Shown: in pieces, positions 1 through 7,055 of the stretch
How positions within the stretch are numbered: position 1 is the stretch's first letter
Layout of the letters: each line of letters begins with the position of its first letter
DNA from: Myxococcales bacterium
GTDB taxonomy: Bacteria; Myxococcota_A; Polyangia; Polyangiales; Polyangiaceae
Assembly (NCBI GenBank): GCA_025351875.1
Contig: JANXVA010000464.1
Location: forward strand, 1-32,856
Direction: 5' to 3'
Length of the DNA stretch: 32,856 nucleotides
The notes under the pieces: model-generated
The model's input: the letters and a program-made list of their open reading frames with translations, nothing else
Database searches by the model: none
What the model was told of the DNA's origin: nothing
Made by a program: the position numbers and the translations under genes

Positions 1-353
1 ACCGCGAGCTGCACGGCGCGCTGGAGCTTGTGATCGTCGACCTTCCCGCGCGCGATGAAGACGAGCTTGATGCGTGTGAACGGCGACGGGACGGCGTCCT
101 TCCGTGCGCCCTCGATGTCGACCGTGAGGTGCTCGACCGGCTCCTTCTGCTTGCGCAGGATGTGCATGATGTCCATCAGGCTGCAGCTCGCGACGGCCGA
201 CAGCAGCAGCTCCATCGGGCGCATCCCCTTGCCCTCGCCGCCGATGTCGGGCGCGCCGTCGACGACCAGCTTGCCGCCCGAGCCGGCGATCGCCTCGAAC
301 GCCACGGCGCCCACCTGCTCGAGGTGAACGTGCATCGTCTTGTCAGCGGCCAT
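1..353 (-). CDS. OsmC-family protein, C-terminus cut by window edge
   Basis: Reading leftwards from an ATG at 353-351, 117 codons are visible before the window ends, so the C-terminus is missing. The visible part shows the OsmC-like hallmark MRPMELLLSAVASCSLMDI, with the first redox cysteine at residue 57 in a helix of the form ELLLxAxxxC. OsmC/Ohr relatives reduce organic hydroperoxides with a pair of cysteines. The second cysteine would lie beyond the edge, so peroxidase activity cannot be judged. The start overlaps the cysM stop by 11 bp on the same strand, which implies co-transcription and probably translational coupling with cysteine synthesis. That fits a thiol-redox role. Family assignment is good; the exact substrate is unknown. 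Confidence 0.85.
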   Translation of the reverse strand, partial: MAADKTMHVHLEQVGAVAFEAIAGSGGKLVVDGAPDIGGEGKGMRPMELLLSAVASCSLMDIMHILRKQKEPVEHLTVDIEGARKDAVPSPFTRIKLVFIARGKVDDHKLQRAVQLA

Positions 354-1263
354 GGCTCGCCCCCGCGGGCTCGGCGGTGAAGAGCGGGGACGAGAGATAG
401 CGATCGCCGCGGTCGCAGATGATGCAGACCAGCGTGCCGTCCTTGCCGGCGGCATCGAGCTCCTTGCAGATCGTGCGCGCCGCCCACACCGCGCCGCCCG
501 AGCTCGCGCCGGAGAACAGCCCCTCGTCGCGAGCGAGCGAGCGCGCGCAGCGCTCGGCATCGAGCTGCGCGACGTCGACGATGCGGTCGACGCGCTCGGC
601 CTCGTAGATCTTCGGCAGGTACTCCTTCGGCCAGCGGCGGATCCCCGGGATGCTCGAGCCCTCGGTGGGCTGACAGCCGACGATGGTGACGTCGCTGCGC
701 TTCTCCTTCAAAAAGCGGGACACTCCCATGATCGTGCCGGTCGTCCCCATCGCGCTGACGAAGTGGGTGACGCCCTCGCTCGTGTCCCGCCAGATCTCGG
801 GGCCGGTGGTCTCGTAGTGGGCGAGCCAGTTGTCGGGATTGCCGAACTGATCGAGCATCAGGTAGCCGCCCCTCGCGACCTTCTCGCGCGCGTAGTCGAT
901 GGTGCCCTCCATCCCCTTCGCGCTCGGCGTGAGGATGACCTCGGCTCCGAACGCGCGCATCACGTGCACGCGCTCGGGAGTGGCGTTGTCCGGCATGATC
1001 AGCTCGATCGCATACCCGCGCGCCGCCGCGATCATCGCGAGCGCGATGCCGGTGTTGCCGCTCGTCGGCTCGATCAGTCGCATCCCCTTCTTCAGCGTCC
1101 CGCGCTCCTCGGCGCGGAGGATCATGGATCGCGCGGGGCGGTCCTTGACGCTGCCCGCCGGGTTGTTCCCCTCGAGCTTGGCCAAGAGGCGAATGCCTGG
1201 ACGCGAGACGTTGGTGGCGATCTCGATCATGGGCGTGTTGCCGACGATGTCGACGAGCTTCAT
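343..1263 (-). CDS. cysM: Cysteine synthase B (O-acetylserine sulfhydrylase)
   Basis: A 306-residue PLP-dependent enzyme of the beta-substituting family, which makes cysteine from O-acetylserine and sulfide or thiosulfate. The PLP lysine is K40 in NNPAGSVKDRPA. The substrate loop TSGNTG is at 67-72, the phosphate-binding GTTGT at 173-177 and the PLP-ring serine region SGASSGGA at 251-258. The CysM rather than CysK assignment rests on overall resemblance (MKLVDIVGNTPM start, EGNNPAGSVKDRPA). The open frame extends far upstream, but the ATG at 1263 is the family start and has GGAGG just 2 nt upstream. It is divergent from the serine acetyltransferase gene that supplies its substrate and overlaps the OsmC-like gene downstream. 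Confidence 0.93.
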   Translation of the reverse strand: MKLVDIVGNTPMIEIATNVSRPGIRLLAKLEGNNPAGSVKDRPARSMILRAEERGTLKKGMRLIEPTSGNTGIALAMIAAARGYAIELIMPDNATPERVHVMRAFGAEVILTPSAKGMEGTIDYAREKVARGGYLMLDQFGNPDNWLAHYETTGPEIWRDTSEGVTHFVSAMGTTGTIMGVSRFLKEKRSDVTIVGCQPTEGSSIPGIRRWPKEYLPKIYEAERVDRIVDVAQLDAERCARSLARDEGLFSGASSGGAVWAARTICKELDAAGKDGTLVCIICDRGDRYLSSPLFTAEPAGASHGR

Positions 1264-1271
1264 TCCTCCAT

Positions 1272-1284
1272 CGTAGCTGCTACG
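1272..1284. promoter_or_regulatory. Palindrome in the cysM / serine acetyltransferase divergent promoter
   Basis: CGTAGC-T-GCTACG is a perfect 6+6 inverted repeat around one base. It sits inside the 36 bp between the two divergent start codons. That spacer must hold both ribosome-binding regions and overlap both promoters, so a protein binding here could control both genes. It could also be chance. No regulator is identified. Confidence 0.3.
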
Positions 1285-1299
1285 CGGTAGGATGAAACG

Positions 1300-2223
1300 A
1301 TGCGAACCGAGCCGAAACGCTTTCGCGACCTCGAGGCCGCCATCGACGGCGTCGTCGAGAGCTACACGGCAAGCCTCGAGATCAACAACCTCGAGAGCTC
1401 CGCGCTCCCCAACAAGCGCGCCGTCACCGACGCCTTCGAGCACCTGAAGCACGCGCTCTTCATGGGCTTCTACAGCACGCGGACGCTCACCAAGGACAAC
1501 CTGCGCCAGGGCGTCGCCGAACAGCTCTACGCAGCGTACTGCGTCCTCGTGGAGCAGATCGAGCGCGCCCTCACCTACGACCACTGGATGGGGCGCTCGG
1601 ATCGGAAGCTGCCCGCCGGCTCCGGCGAGAAGGTCGTGCTCGCGCTCTTCAAGGACATCCCCGAGCTCCGCAGGCTGCTCAACGCGGATGTGAAGGCCGC
1701 CTACGACGGCGACCCCGCCGCGAAGACCGTCGAGGAGATCGTCTTCTCGTATCCGGCGCTCGAGGCCATCGTCGCCTACCGCGTTGCGAACCGGCTCTTT
1801 CGTTCCGACGTGCCGATGATCCCGCGCATCATCACCGAGTACGCCCACTCGCGGACGGGCATCGACATCAACCCGGGCGCGGAGATCGGCGAGCGGATGT
1901 TCATCGATCACGGCACCGGCGTCGTCATCGGTGAGACGAGCGTGATCGGCAACGACGTGAAGCTCTATCAGGGCGTCACGCTCGGCGCGCTCAGCGTGCC
2001 GAATCGCGACGACAAGAAGAAGCGACACCCGACCATCGAGGACGGCGTCACGATCTACGCGGGCGCCACCATCCTCGGCGGCGAGACGGTGATCGGCAAG
2101 GGCTCGGTGATCGGCGGCAACGTGTGGCTCACCAAGTCGGTCGCGCCGGGCTCGCGCGTCTTCGGTCGCGCGCGCAGCGCCGACGACGGCAGCAGCGAGC
2201 GACCGGGCCCCGAACGCGACTGA
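1300..2223 (+). CDS. Serine O-acetyltransferase
   Basis: A 307-residue enzyme that acetylates L-serine with acetyl-CoA, the first step of cysteine synthesis. An alpha-helical N-terminal part (about 1-175) leads into a left-handed beta-helix of hexapeptide repeats (about 187-290: INPGAEIGERM, GTGVVIGETSVIG, TILGGETVIGKG, VIGGNVWLT). The catalytic-type DHGTG is at 203-207 and a conserved YAHSRTGIDI lies just before the helix. The length and long N-terminus match the EpsC-like group more than the shorter E. coli CysE. The C-terminal tail is Arg/Ser-rich and lacks a clear terminal Ile for docking to the synthase, so formation of a cysteine synthase complex is uncertain. ATG start with TAGGAT upstream. 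Confidence 0.9.
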   Translation: MRTEPKRFRDLEAAIDGVVESYTASLEINNLESSALPNKRAVTDAFEHLKHALFMGFYSTRTLTKDNLRQGVAEQLYAAYCVLVEQIERALTYDHWMGRSDRKLPAGSGEKVVLALFKDIPELRRLLNADVKAAYDGDPAAKTVEEIVFSYPALEAIVAYRVANRLFRSDVPMIPRIITEYAHSRTGIDINPGAEIGERMFIDHGTGVVIGETSVIGNDVKLYQGVTLGALSVPNRDDKKKRHPTIEDGVTIYAGATILGGETVIGKGSVIGGNVWLTKSVAPGSRVFGRARSADDGSSERPGPERD

Positions 2224-2267
2224 GTGGCCGAGCGCCGTCCGAGGGACGAGCTCGCGGGTCTGGCGCG

Positions 2268-3767
2268 CTACTTCAGGAGGTGCTTCGCCACGCGCTCGGT
2301 GGCGGTGCGCGGGAGCGCGTCGCGCACGTGGATCTGCGACGGGACCTTGAAGTCCGCGAGGCGGGCACGCGTCCATTCGCGGAGCGCCTCGACGTCGATC
2401 GTCTCTCCGTTCGCTGCGACGACATACGCGACGATGTCGTCCTCCCCGAGCGCCGCGGGGACGCCCACCACCGCGGCCTCGGCGACCGTCGGGTGCGCGG
2501 CGAGGACGTTCTCGATCTCCGCCGCGGCGACGTTCTCGCCACGGCGCCGCAGGACCTCCTTCTTCCGCGCGACGAAGGTGTAGAAGCCATCTCTGTCGCG
2601 GCGAACGAGATCACCCGTGCGAAACCAGCCCGGCGCGCGGTCGGCGTCCGGCCAGTAGCCACGCATCATGCCTGGGCTGTCGAGCCACATCTCGCCGCTC
2701 TCGCCGTCCTCGGCCTCGCGCCCGTCGTCGGTCACGACGCGCGCGCGGCTGATCTCGCCGAGCCGAGGGTGCTGGCGGAGCGTGCCCATCGTCCCGTAGC
2801 GAGGCGGCTCGCCGCGCGGCCACACGGTGCCGAAGGTCGTCTCGGAGAGCCCGTAGCCGACGGTCATCGCGAGACCGAAGCGCTCCTCGAACGCGCGGTG
2901 CCGCTCCTCCGGCAACGCGAGCGCCGCATAGCAGAGGCGAACGCCGTGACCGCGATCGCTCGCCTGCGCCTCGGTCCCGAGGAGGATGTTCACGATCGCG
3001 CCGACGGCATTGAACTGCGTGCCGCCGAGGGCCTTGGCCTGGTCCCAGAACCGCGACGCGGAGAAGCGCGGCATGATCGCGAGGCTCCCGCCGGAGCCGA
3101 GCGCACCCATGACGGAGTACGCCTGCGCGTTGATGTGGAACAGCGGGAGGGCGACGAGCAGGCGATCGTCCGCGGTGAGCCCTGTCCACCAGGGAAACGC
3201 CGCGGCGGTGAGCGCGTACGTGCGATGCGTCTGCATCACGGCCTTCGGTGCGCCGGTCGTACCGGAGGTCGCGAGGAGGACGGCGACGTCGTCCGGGCTC
3301 ACGAGCACGGAGGGCGCGCCGCTGCCTGCCTTCGCGAGCGCGTGCGGTGTCACGAGCTCGGGACGCCTGGCCTCCTCGAGCTCGGCGCATGCGGCGTCGA
3401 GCAGAGCGCGCTCCGCCGAGCCAGCCTCCACGACGACCACGCGAGGAGCGATCACCTTCAGAAGACCCGCGAGCTCCGGCGGCTTGTACGCCAGGTTCAG
3501 GGGCATCGCGATCGCGCCGAGCTGGTTCGCCGCGAACCACGCGAAGAGCGTTTGCGGCCTATTTCCGGTCATGATCGCGACGCGCGCGCCGTGCATGACG
3601 CCGCGCTCCGCGAGCCCCACCGCATAGCGATCGACCTCGGCGAGGACGTCCCGGAGCGTCCACGCCTCTCCCTCGAAGAACAGCCATCCCTTGGATGCGT
3701 CTGCGCAGCTCGCACGCCACGCGAGCAGCGCGGGAATGGTCTCCGGGAATGTCGCGTCCGCGCTCAT
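2268..3767 (-). CDS. CaiC-like acyl-CoA synthetase (AMP-forming)
   Basis: A 499-residue member of the ANL superfamily. It activates a carboxylic acid as an acyl-adenylate and transfers it to CoA. Core motifs are the P-loop LLATSGTTGAPKAVMQT (about 164-180), YGLSET (305-310), GWFRTGD (380-386), and the hinge and A8 region RKKEVLRRRGENVAAAEIE (401-419). The substrate is unknown; overall similarity is to carnitine/crotonobetaine-type ligases and cyclohexanecarboxylate-type ligases. One oddity: the A10 position that usually holds the catalytic lysine (PRTxTGKV) reads PRTATERV here, with Arg492 in place of Lys. Some CaiC-like proteins share this, so it is not proof of inactivity. It stands alone and is convergent with the upstream acetyltransferase. 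Confidence 0.88.
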   Translation of the reverse strand: MSADATFPETIPALLAWRASCADASKGWLFFEGEAWTLRDVLAEVDRYAVGLAERGVMHGARVAIMTGNRPQTLFAWFAANQLGAIAMPLNLAYKPPELAGLLKVIAPRVVVVEAGSAERALLDAACAELEEARRPELVTPHALAKAGSGAPSVLVSPDDVAVLLATSGTTGAPKAVMQTHRTYALTAAAFPWWTGLTADDRLLVALPLFHINAQAYSVMGALGSGGSLAIMPRFSASRFWDQAKALGGTQFNAVGAIVNILLGTEAQASDRGHGVRLCYAALALPEERHRAFEERFGLAMTVGYGLSETTFGTVWPRGEPPRYGTMGTLRQHPRLGEISRARVVTDDGREAEDGESGEMWLDSPGMMRGYWPDADRAPGWFRTGDLVRRDRDGFYTFVARKKEVLRRRGENVAAAEIENVLAAHPTVAEAAVVGVPAALGEDDIVAYVVAANGETIDVEALREWTRARLADFKVPSQIHVRDALPRTATERVAKHLLK

Positions 3768-3799
3768 GAGCCCTCCATGTTAGGCGCCCTTCGGAGGCT

Positions 3800-3971
3800 G
3801 TGTCGTCTGAGACGCCGTCGAAGGCAGAGCACCCTGGCGAGATCCTCCGCGAGAGTCGGCGAGCGTCGTGCCATCACGGCGGCGACCGCGCTGCGTCTGT
3901 CCCGCGCGTTCGACAGGACGCCGGAGTTTTGGATGAGTCTGCAGCAGGCCTACGAGATCAGAAAGCGTGGC
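3800..3971 (+). pseudogene. HigA-like antitoxin remnant, frameshifted with internal deletion
   Basis: The first frame, from a GTG at 3800, gives MSSETPSKAEHPGEILRE, where HPGEIL is the typical N-terminus of HigA/VapI-type antitoxins. From about 3850 the match jumps to another frame and reads GERRAITAATALRLSRAF followed by TPEFWMSLQQAYEIRK, which is the classic C-terminal part. Roughly 30 residues of the central helix-turn-helix, including its recognition helix, are absent. The gene therefore carries both a deletion and a frame change and should not make a functional antitoxin. No HigB toxin gene precedes it; only 32 bp separate it from the ligase start. The endpoints are approximate. Confidence 0.75.
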
Positions 3972-4010
3972 GTACGCGCCGACCGTGTCGTTTCGGCGCG
4001 TGCGGCCTGG

Positions 4011-4217
4011 TCAGACCTCGAGCGGCGCGCCCGGCGCAGGCGGGTCGCTCACGGCAGGGATCGGCTCGCCTGGAGCCTCGGGCTTCGTCGGCGGATCGCC
4101 CTCGGGCGGGCCTTTCGGAGCCGGATCGACGAGCGGGGCCTTCCGTATCTCCGGGTCTTCTTGCGGCGGCTTCTTCTCGGAGGGAGCGGGCGGAATCGGA
4201 GTGCGATCGACGGGCAT
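4011..4217 (-). CDS. Small proline-rich hypothetical protein
   Basis: A 68-residue frame with a strong ribosome site (GGGGAGG, about 5 nt before the ATG). The product is highly charged and Pro-rich (PPAPSEKKPPQEDPE, GPPEGDPPTKPEAPGEP). It has no hydrophobic segment or signal peptide and is probably disordered. The Lys/Glu/Asp/Pro composition and the good ribosome site argue that it is expressed, despite its location between two decayed toxin-antitoxin fragments. I recognise no family and no function can be given. Confidence 0.5.
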   Translation of the reverse strand: MPVDRTPIPPAPSEKKPPQEDPEIRKAPLVDPAPKGPPEGDPPTKPEAPGEPIPAVSDPPAPGAPLEV

Positions 4218-4292
4218 CGACCTCCCCGCCAGCGAGAGCCGTGCCGAAGCCCGATGCGCGGCGCTCGATCGCGCCGCTTTCGTTCGAGGCGC

Positions 4293-4448
4293 TGCGATGC
4301 CATCGCCGACGTCATCGCGCGCACCCCTGAGGTGATCGACGAGGTCGGAGCGCGCCTGACCGGAAGCTTCCCGGACGAGCTCTTCGCATCGATCACCAAG
4401 GGACTACGAACGAGCGCGAGACGGCTCGAACGCATGCCGCCCGCGTGA
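4293..4448 (+). pseudogene. HipA-type toxin, C-terminal remnant
   Basis: The last 51 codons before a TGA read CDAIADVIARTPEVIDEVGA, then RLTGSFPDELFASITKGLRT and a short tail. This resembles the C-terminal helical end of HipA-family kinase toxins, where a helix with RTP-V--V--RLP-GFP is followed by a helix ending in an Arg-rich tail. The kinase core is missing. The same frame upstream does not match HipA, so only a fragment survives. The family call is from pattern memory over a short stretch and is moderate in certainty. Together with the HigA remnant it marks a decayed toxin-antitoxin patch. Confidence 0.55.
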
Positions 4449-4513
4449 GCCGTCGTCGAAGAATGTCGGTCACACGCCGGCGCGTCGCGCGTTGGTACGG
4501 GTGGAGGTGCACG

Positions 4514-5050
4514 ATGGCGTCGAAGATCATGTTCGTGATGCTCGGTGTTGGTTTTCTCGTGGCGGGTTGCTCGGACGGCGGTGCCGCTTCCGAGGCGACG
4601 GGCAGGGCGCCGTCGCCGCTCGTCGCCGCGCGCCTCGACGGAACGTTCGACTTCGACCTCGATGCGTCGGACGTCGCGACGACGTTCCGGGCAAAGTGCG
4701 AGAAGCAGTCCGACGGCGACGCGAGGAAGACAGCCGCGTGCTTCGACGAGGTACGGAAGGACGCGCGCAACGAGAAGGTGCGCTTCACGAGGAACGCGGA
4801 GGGGCAGCTCGTCTACACGTCCTTCGGTCTGGAGGCGGGCAAGGAGGATGTCTACGTCGAGGCGCCAATCGTCCTGACCCGTGGCGTCGCGGAGGACACG
4901 ATGATCGCCAAGGCGGTGGGGTTCCCGCGCGGCTCGTTCGTGTCCCGCATGTCACTCGCGCTTCGTGAGCTGCCCATCGAGGCTCCGGATCCGAGCACGG
5001 TGATCCTCGTGGACCCGTCGAAGGGGCGCCTCGTGTACCACCGGCGCTGA
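4514..5050 (+). CDS. Putative lipoprotein, unknown function
   Basis: 178 residues. The N-terminus (MASKIMFVMLGVGFLVAGC) is a lipoprotein signal with lipobox LVAGC, placing the lipidated cysteine at residue 19. I chose the ATG at 4514 because GGAGG lies about 6 nt upstream and it gives an intact signal; the frame itself opens at 4445. The mature part is soluble, with many charged residues and two cysteines (in KCEKQSDGD and TAACFDEV) that could pair. No family was recognised. It probably sits on the periplasmic side of a membrane. Confidence 0.75.
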   Translation: MASKIMFVMLGVGFLVAGCSDGGAASEATGRAPSPLVAARLDGTFDFDLDASDVATTFRAKCEKQSDGDARKTAACFDEVRKDARNEKVRFTRNAEGQLVYTSFGLEAGKEDVYVEAPIVLTRGVAEDTMIAKAVGFPRGSFVSRMSLALRELPIEAPDPSTVILVDPSKGRLVYHRR

Positions 5051-5130
5051 CCCGGTCGTTCTCGAGCATCGTGCGGGCCACGCACGAACCCGCCGCGAGG
5101 GCGGCGCTGCGTGGCATAGTAAGCGGCTCG

Positions 5131-5470
5131 ATGACCGAGCCCGAAGCCGCTTATCCTGTCGCGTGCGACACCCTCGGAAAGAAGGTCGAGTACGTCTCCA
5201 AGGTGCTCCTTCCGGCCAAGCGCTTCGACGAGTACGTCACCCTCATGGGTCACGTCCTCGACGAGGACGTGCACTACGTCGACCCCTCCACGAGCTCCGC
5301 GGCAAGAAGGACGTGCTCACCATGCTCGCCGTGTACGTGCCGCGAGCGGCGAACGAGCACTTCGAGTTCGAGCTCTCGTGGACCAGCCCACGCAGCTCGT
5401 CTGGCGCTGGAAGATGGTCATCAGCACTGAGCCGACGCGGACTGCGAGAGACGACAGCCACGCCAAACTA
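5131..5470 (+). pseudogene. NTF2/SnoaL-like protein with two frameshifts
   Basis: Three consecutive frames together make a plausible NTF2-fold protein. The first, from the ATG at 5131, gives MTEPEAAYPVACDTLGKKVE and runs to HVLDEDVHYVDP. The second, entered near 5287, gives HELRGKKDVLTMLAVYVPRA and ends at HFEFEL. The third, entered near 5375, gives LVDQPTQLVWRWKMVIS. Both junctions are consistent with the loss of one base each. Proteins of this type usually carry DPFHELRG in one run, supporting a real deletion at the first junction. Either this gene is recently broken or the assembly has two single-base errors. The end is not well defined, as the third frame runs into the terminator at 5476. 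Confidence 0.65.
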
Positions 5471-5471
5471 G

Positions 5472-5502
5472 AAAACCCCCGGAGGAAACATTCCTCCGAG
5501 GG
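5472..5502 (-). terminator. Intrinsic terminator of the DUF4331 operon
   Basis: An inverted repeat (arms 5476-5487 and 5491-5502, one mismatch in 12 pairs, 3-nt loop) is followed on the minus strand by TTTT (complement of 5472-5475). It lies about 50 bp beyond the stop codon of the minus-strand DUF4331 gene. It could also slow readthrough from the plus-strand pseudogene, but the T-run favours the minus strand. Confidence 0.75.
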
Positions 5503-5554
5503 TCAAGCTCGCGTCACCTGCCATGGCGCGAGATTGCTCTAGTGGCCGCTCAGA

Positions 5555-6964
5555 TCAGGGAGCCGCCTTGCCGTGGCCGTCCTGGAAGCCCTCGTGCGGA
5601 ACGCCGAGGTAGGGGAACTGCTTCTGGAAGGCGACGTCGTTCGACTGCGCGCCGTCCGAGACCGCGACTGTGCCCTTGGAGAGGAGGACCGAGAGGAGAA
5701 CGTCGGTCACGTCCGCCTGCTCCTTGTTGGGCGCCGCGCCGTACGGGATCGGACGGCCGTTCGGGAAGCGAGAGTCGAGGCCGAGGTCGACGCGGAGAAC
5801 GTCGCCCGTCGCGCTGAGCGGGATGTCGTGGCCCGACGCCTTGAGGTTGATCGTGTCGATGATGTCGAGGCGGTCGTGCTTGAGCGAGTCGACGACGTCC
5901 TGCGGCACGCCGAGCGCCTTGTAGATGCCGACCGCCTCCGCGTCGCGGACGATGACCGGGTTCAGGAAGTAGGCGCCGAAGTTGGCAACGTCCTTGGCGG
6001 GCTTCGTGCGGTTGTACTTGTCCTTGTCTTGGAGGCCGATGATCGCCTCGTTGACGAGCGGGAGGCCGAGGCGCGAGACCTGGACCCAGGAGCCGAAGTT
6101 CGACTCGCCGCCGCCGCGGTGGAGGATGCGGACCTGACGGCGGCTCGCGGAGGCCCAGACGCCGATCGTGTTGTCGTCGCTCGCGGCGGCCGCGGGCGGC
6201 TGCCCGTCGAACGTGAGGTCGGTCGTCGGGATCTCGAGGGCGATCGAGTGGTTGTTGTAGCCGGCGACGTTGTCGTGCGCCGTGCCGCCGAGGAGGTTCG
6301 CGAGGTCGAAGATGCGGCCGATGTCGACGTAGAAGCCGTCGTCCGTCTGCCCGGCCCACACGCGGCCGCTCTGGCCCTGGAAGCCGAGCGGCTGGATGAA
6401 CTTGCCCATGAAGGCCTCGTCATACTTCTCGGTGCCGTAGACGATCTTGTTGGTGTTCGGTCCGATGTTCACCGGCGCGACGGGCATCCCCTGGCCGAGG
6501 ACCTCACGCTTGGTTCCGTCCTTGCCGTGCGTCAGCTTCGTGAGCCAGTACGTCTGCTTGCGACCGGAGAGCTGCGAGAAGAACTCCTTGCCGCCGCCGA
6601 GGGGCTTGGACAGATCCGCGGGGTTCACGTTGGCGATCGCGGTCGAGGAGAACTGCACCTGGTAGGTGACGACGTCCTCGAGGCTCTTGTTGCCGCGCGT
6701 GACGTGGAACTCGTAGAGGACGTCGTCGGAGAACTCGTTGTAGTTGGGGCCGCCGGACGGCTCCTCGAGCGGGTTGTACGAGGCGACGAGGTACAGCTTG
6801 TCGTGCGCGCCGTCGTTGACCCACGCCCAGGTGTCCGTGTTGTCTGCTGCGGGGTCGAACCCGATGGCGGGCGCCTCACGGTGGCTGGACGCGCTGGCGA
6901 GCGAGGCCATGCCCGTGAGGGCGAGAGCCGAGAGCGAACCCGCGAGAAAATGACGAGCCTTCAT
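5555..6964 (-). CDS. DUF4331 domain-containing secreted protein
   Basis: 469 residues. A Sec signal peptide (about 1-25, cleavage after ASA) is followed at once by SSHREAPAI, the signature N-terminus of DUF4331 proteins. The rest matches the family layout: DNTDTWAWVND, FSDDVLYEFHVTRGN, YVDIGRIFDLANLL, HSIALEIPTTDL, IGVWASASR and VNEAIIGLQDKD. The protein is exported to the periplasm or beyond. The molecular function of DUF4331 is not established. It follows the propeller lipoprotein gene by 91 bp on the same strand and ends in a strong terminator, so the two probably form an operon. A GGGAGA stands about 11 nt upstream of the ATG. Confidence 0.88.
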   Translation of the reverse strand: MKARHFLAGSLSALALTGMASLASASSHREAPAIGFDPAADNTDTWAWVNDGAHDKLYLVASYNPLEEPSGGPNYNEFSDDVLYEFHVTRGNKSLEDVVTYQVQFSSTAIANVNPADLSKPLGGGKEFFSQLSGRKQTYWLTKLTHGKDGTKREVLGQGMPVAPVNIGPNTNKIVYGTEKYDEAFMGKFIQPLGFQGQSGRVWAGQTDDGFYVDIGRIFDLANLLGGTAHDNVAGYNNHSIALEIPTTDLTFDGQPPAAAASDDNTIGVWASASRRQVRILHRGGGESNFGSWVQVSRLGLPLVNEAIIGLQDKDKYNRTKPAKDVANFGAYFLNPVIVRDAEAVGIYKALGVPQDVVDSLKHDRLDIIDTINLKASGHDIPLSATGDVLRVDLGLDSRFPNGRPIPYGAAPNKEQADVTDVLLSVLLSKGTVAVSDGAQSNDVAFQKQFPYLGVPHEGFQDGHGKAAP

Positions 6965-7055
6965 GATTGATAAAATCTCCCAAAAATCTGTTTGAAGTGG
7001 GCGCGGTGTGCGCCGCTGCGGATAAGGAGCCTATTTCTCGGGTCCCGAAGGTCGA

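Noticed and set aside
2124..4448. A 774-codon open frame on the plus strand
   Set aside because: It is antisense to the acyl-CoA ligase and Arg/Ala-rich, as expected from GC-rich codon bias. Only its last 51 codons and a short middle stretch match known families, and these are reported as remnants.
5573..6970. Plus-strand frame of 465 codons opposite the DUF4331 gene
   Set aside because: Composition is typical of antisense shadows, while the minus strand encodes a clear family member with a signal peptide.
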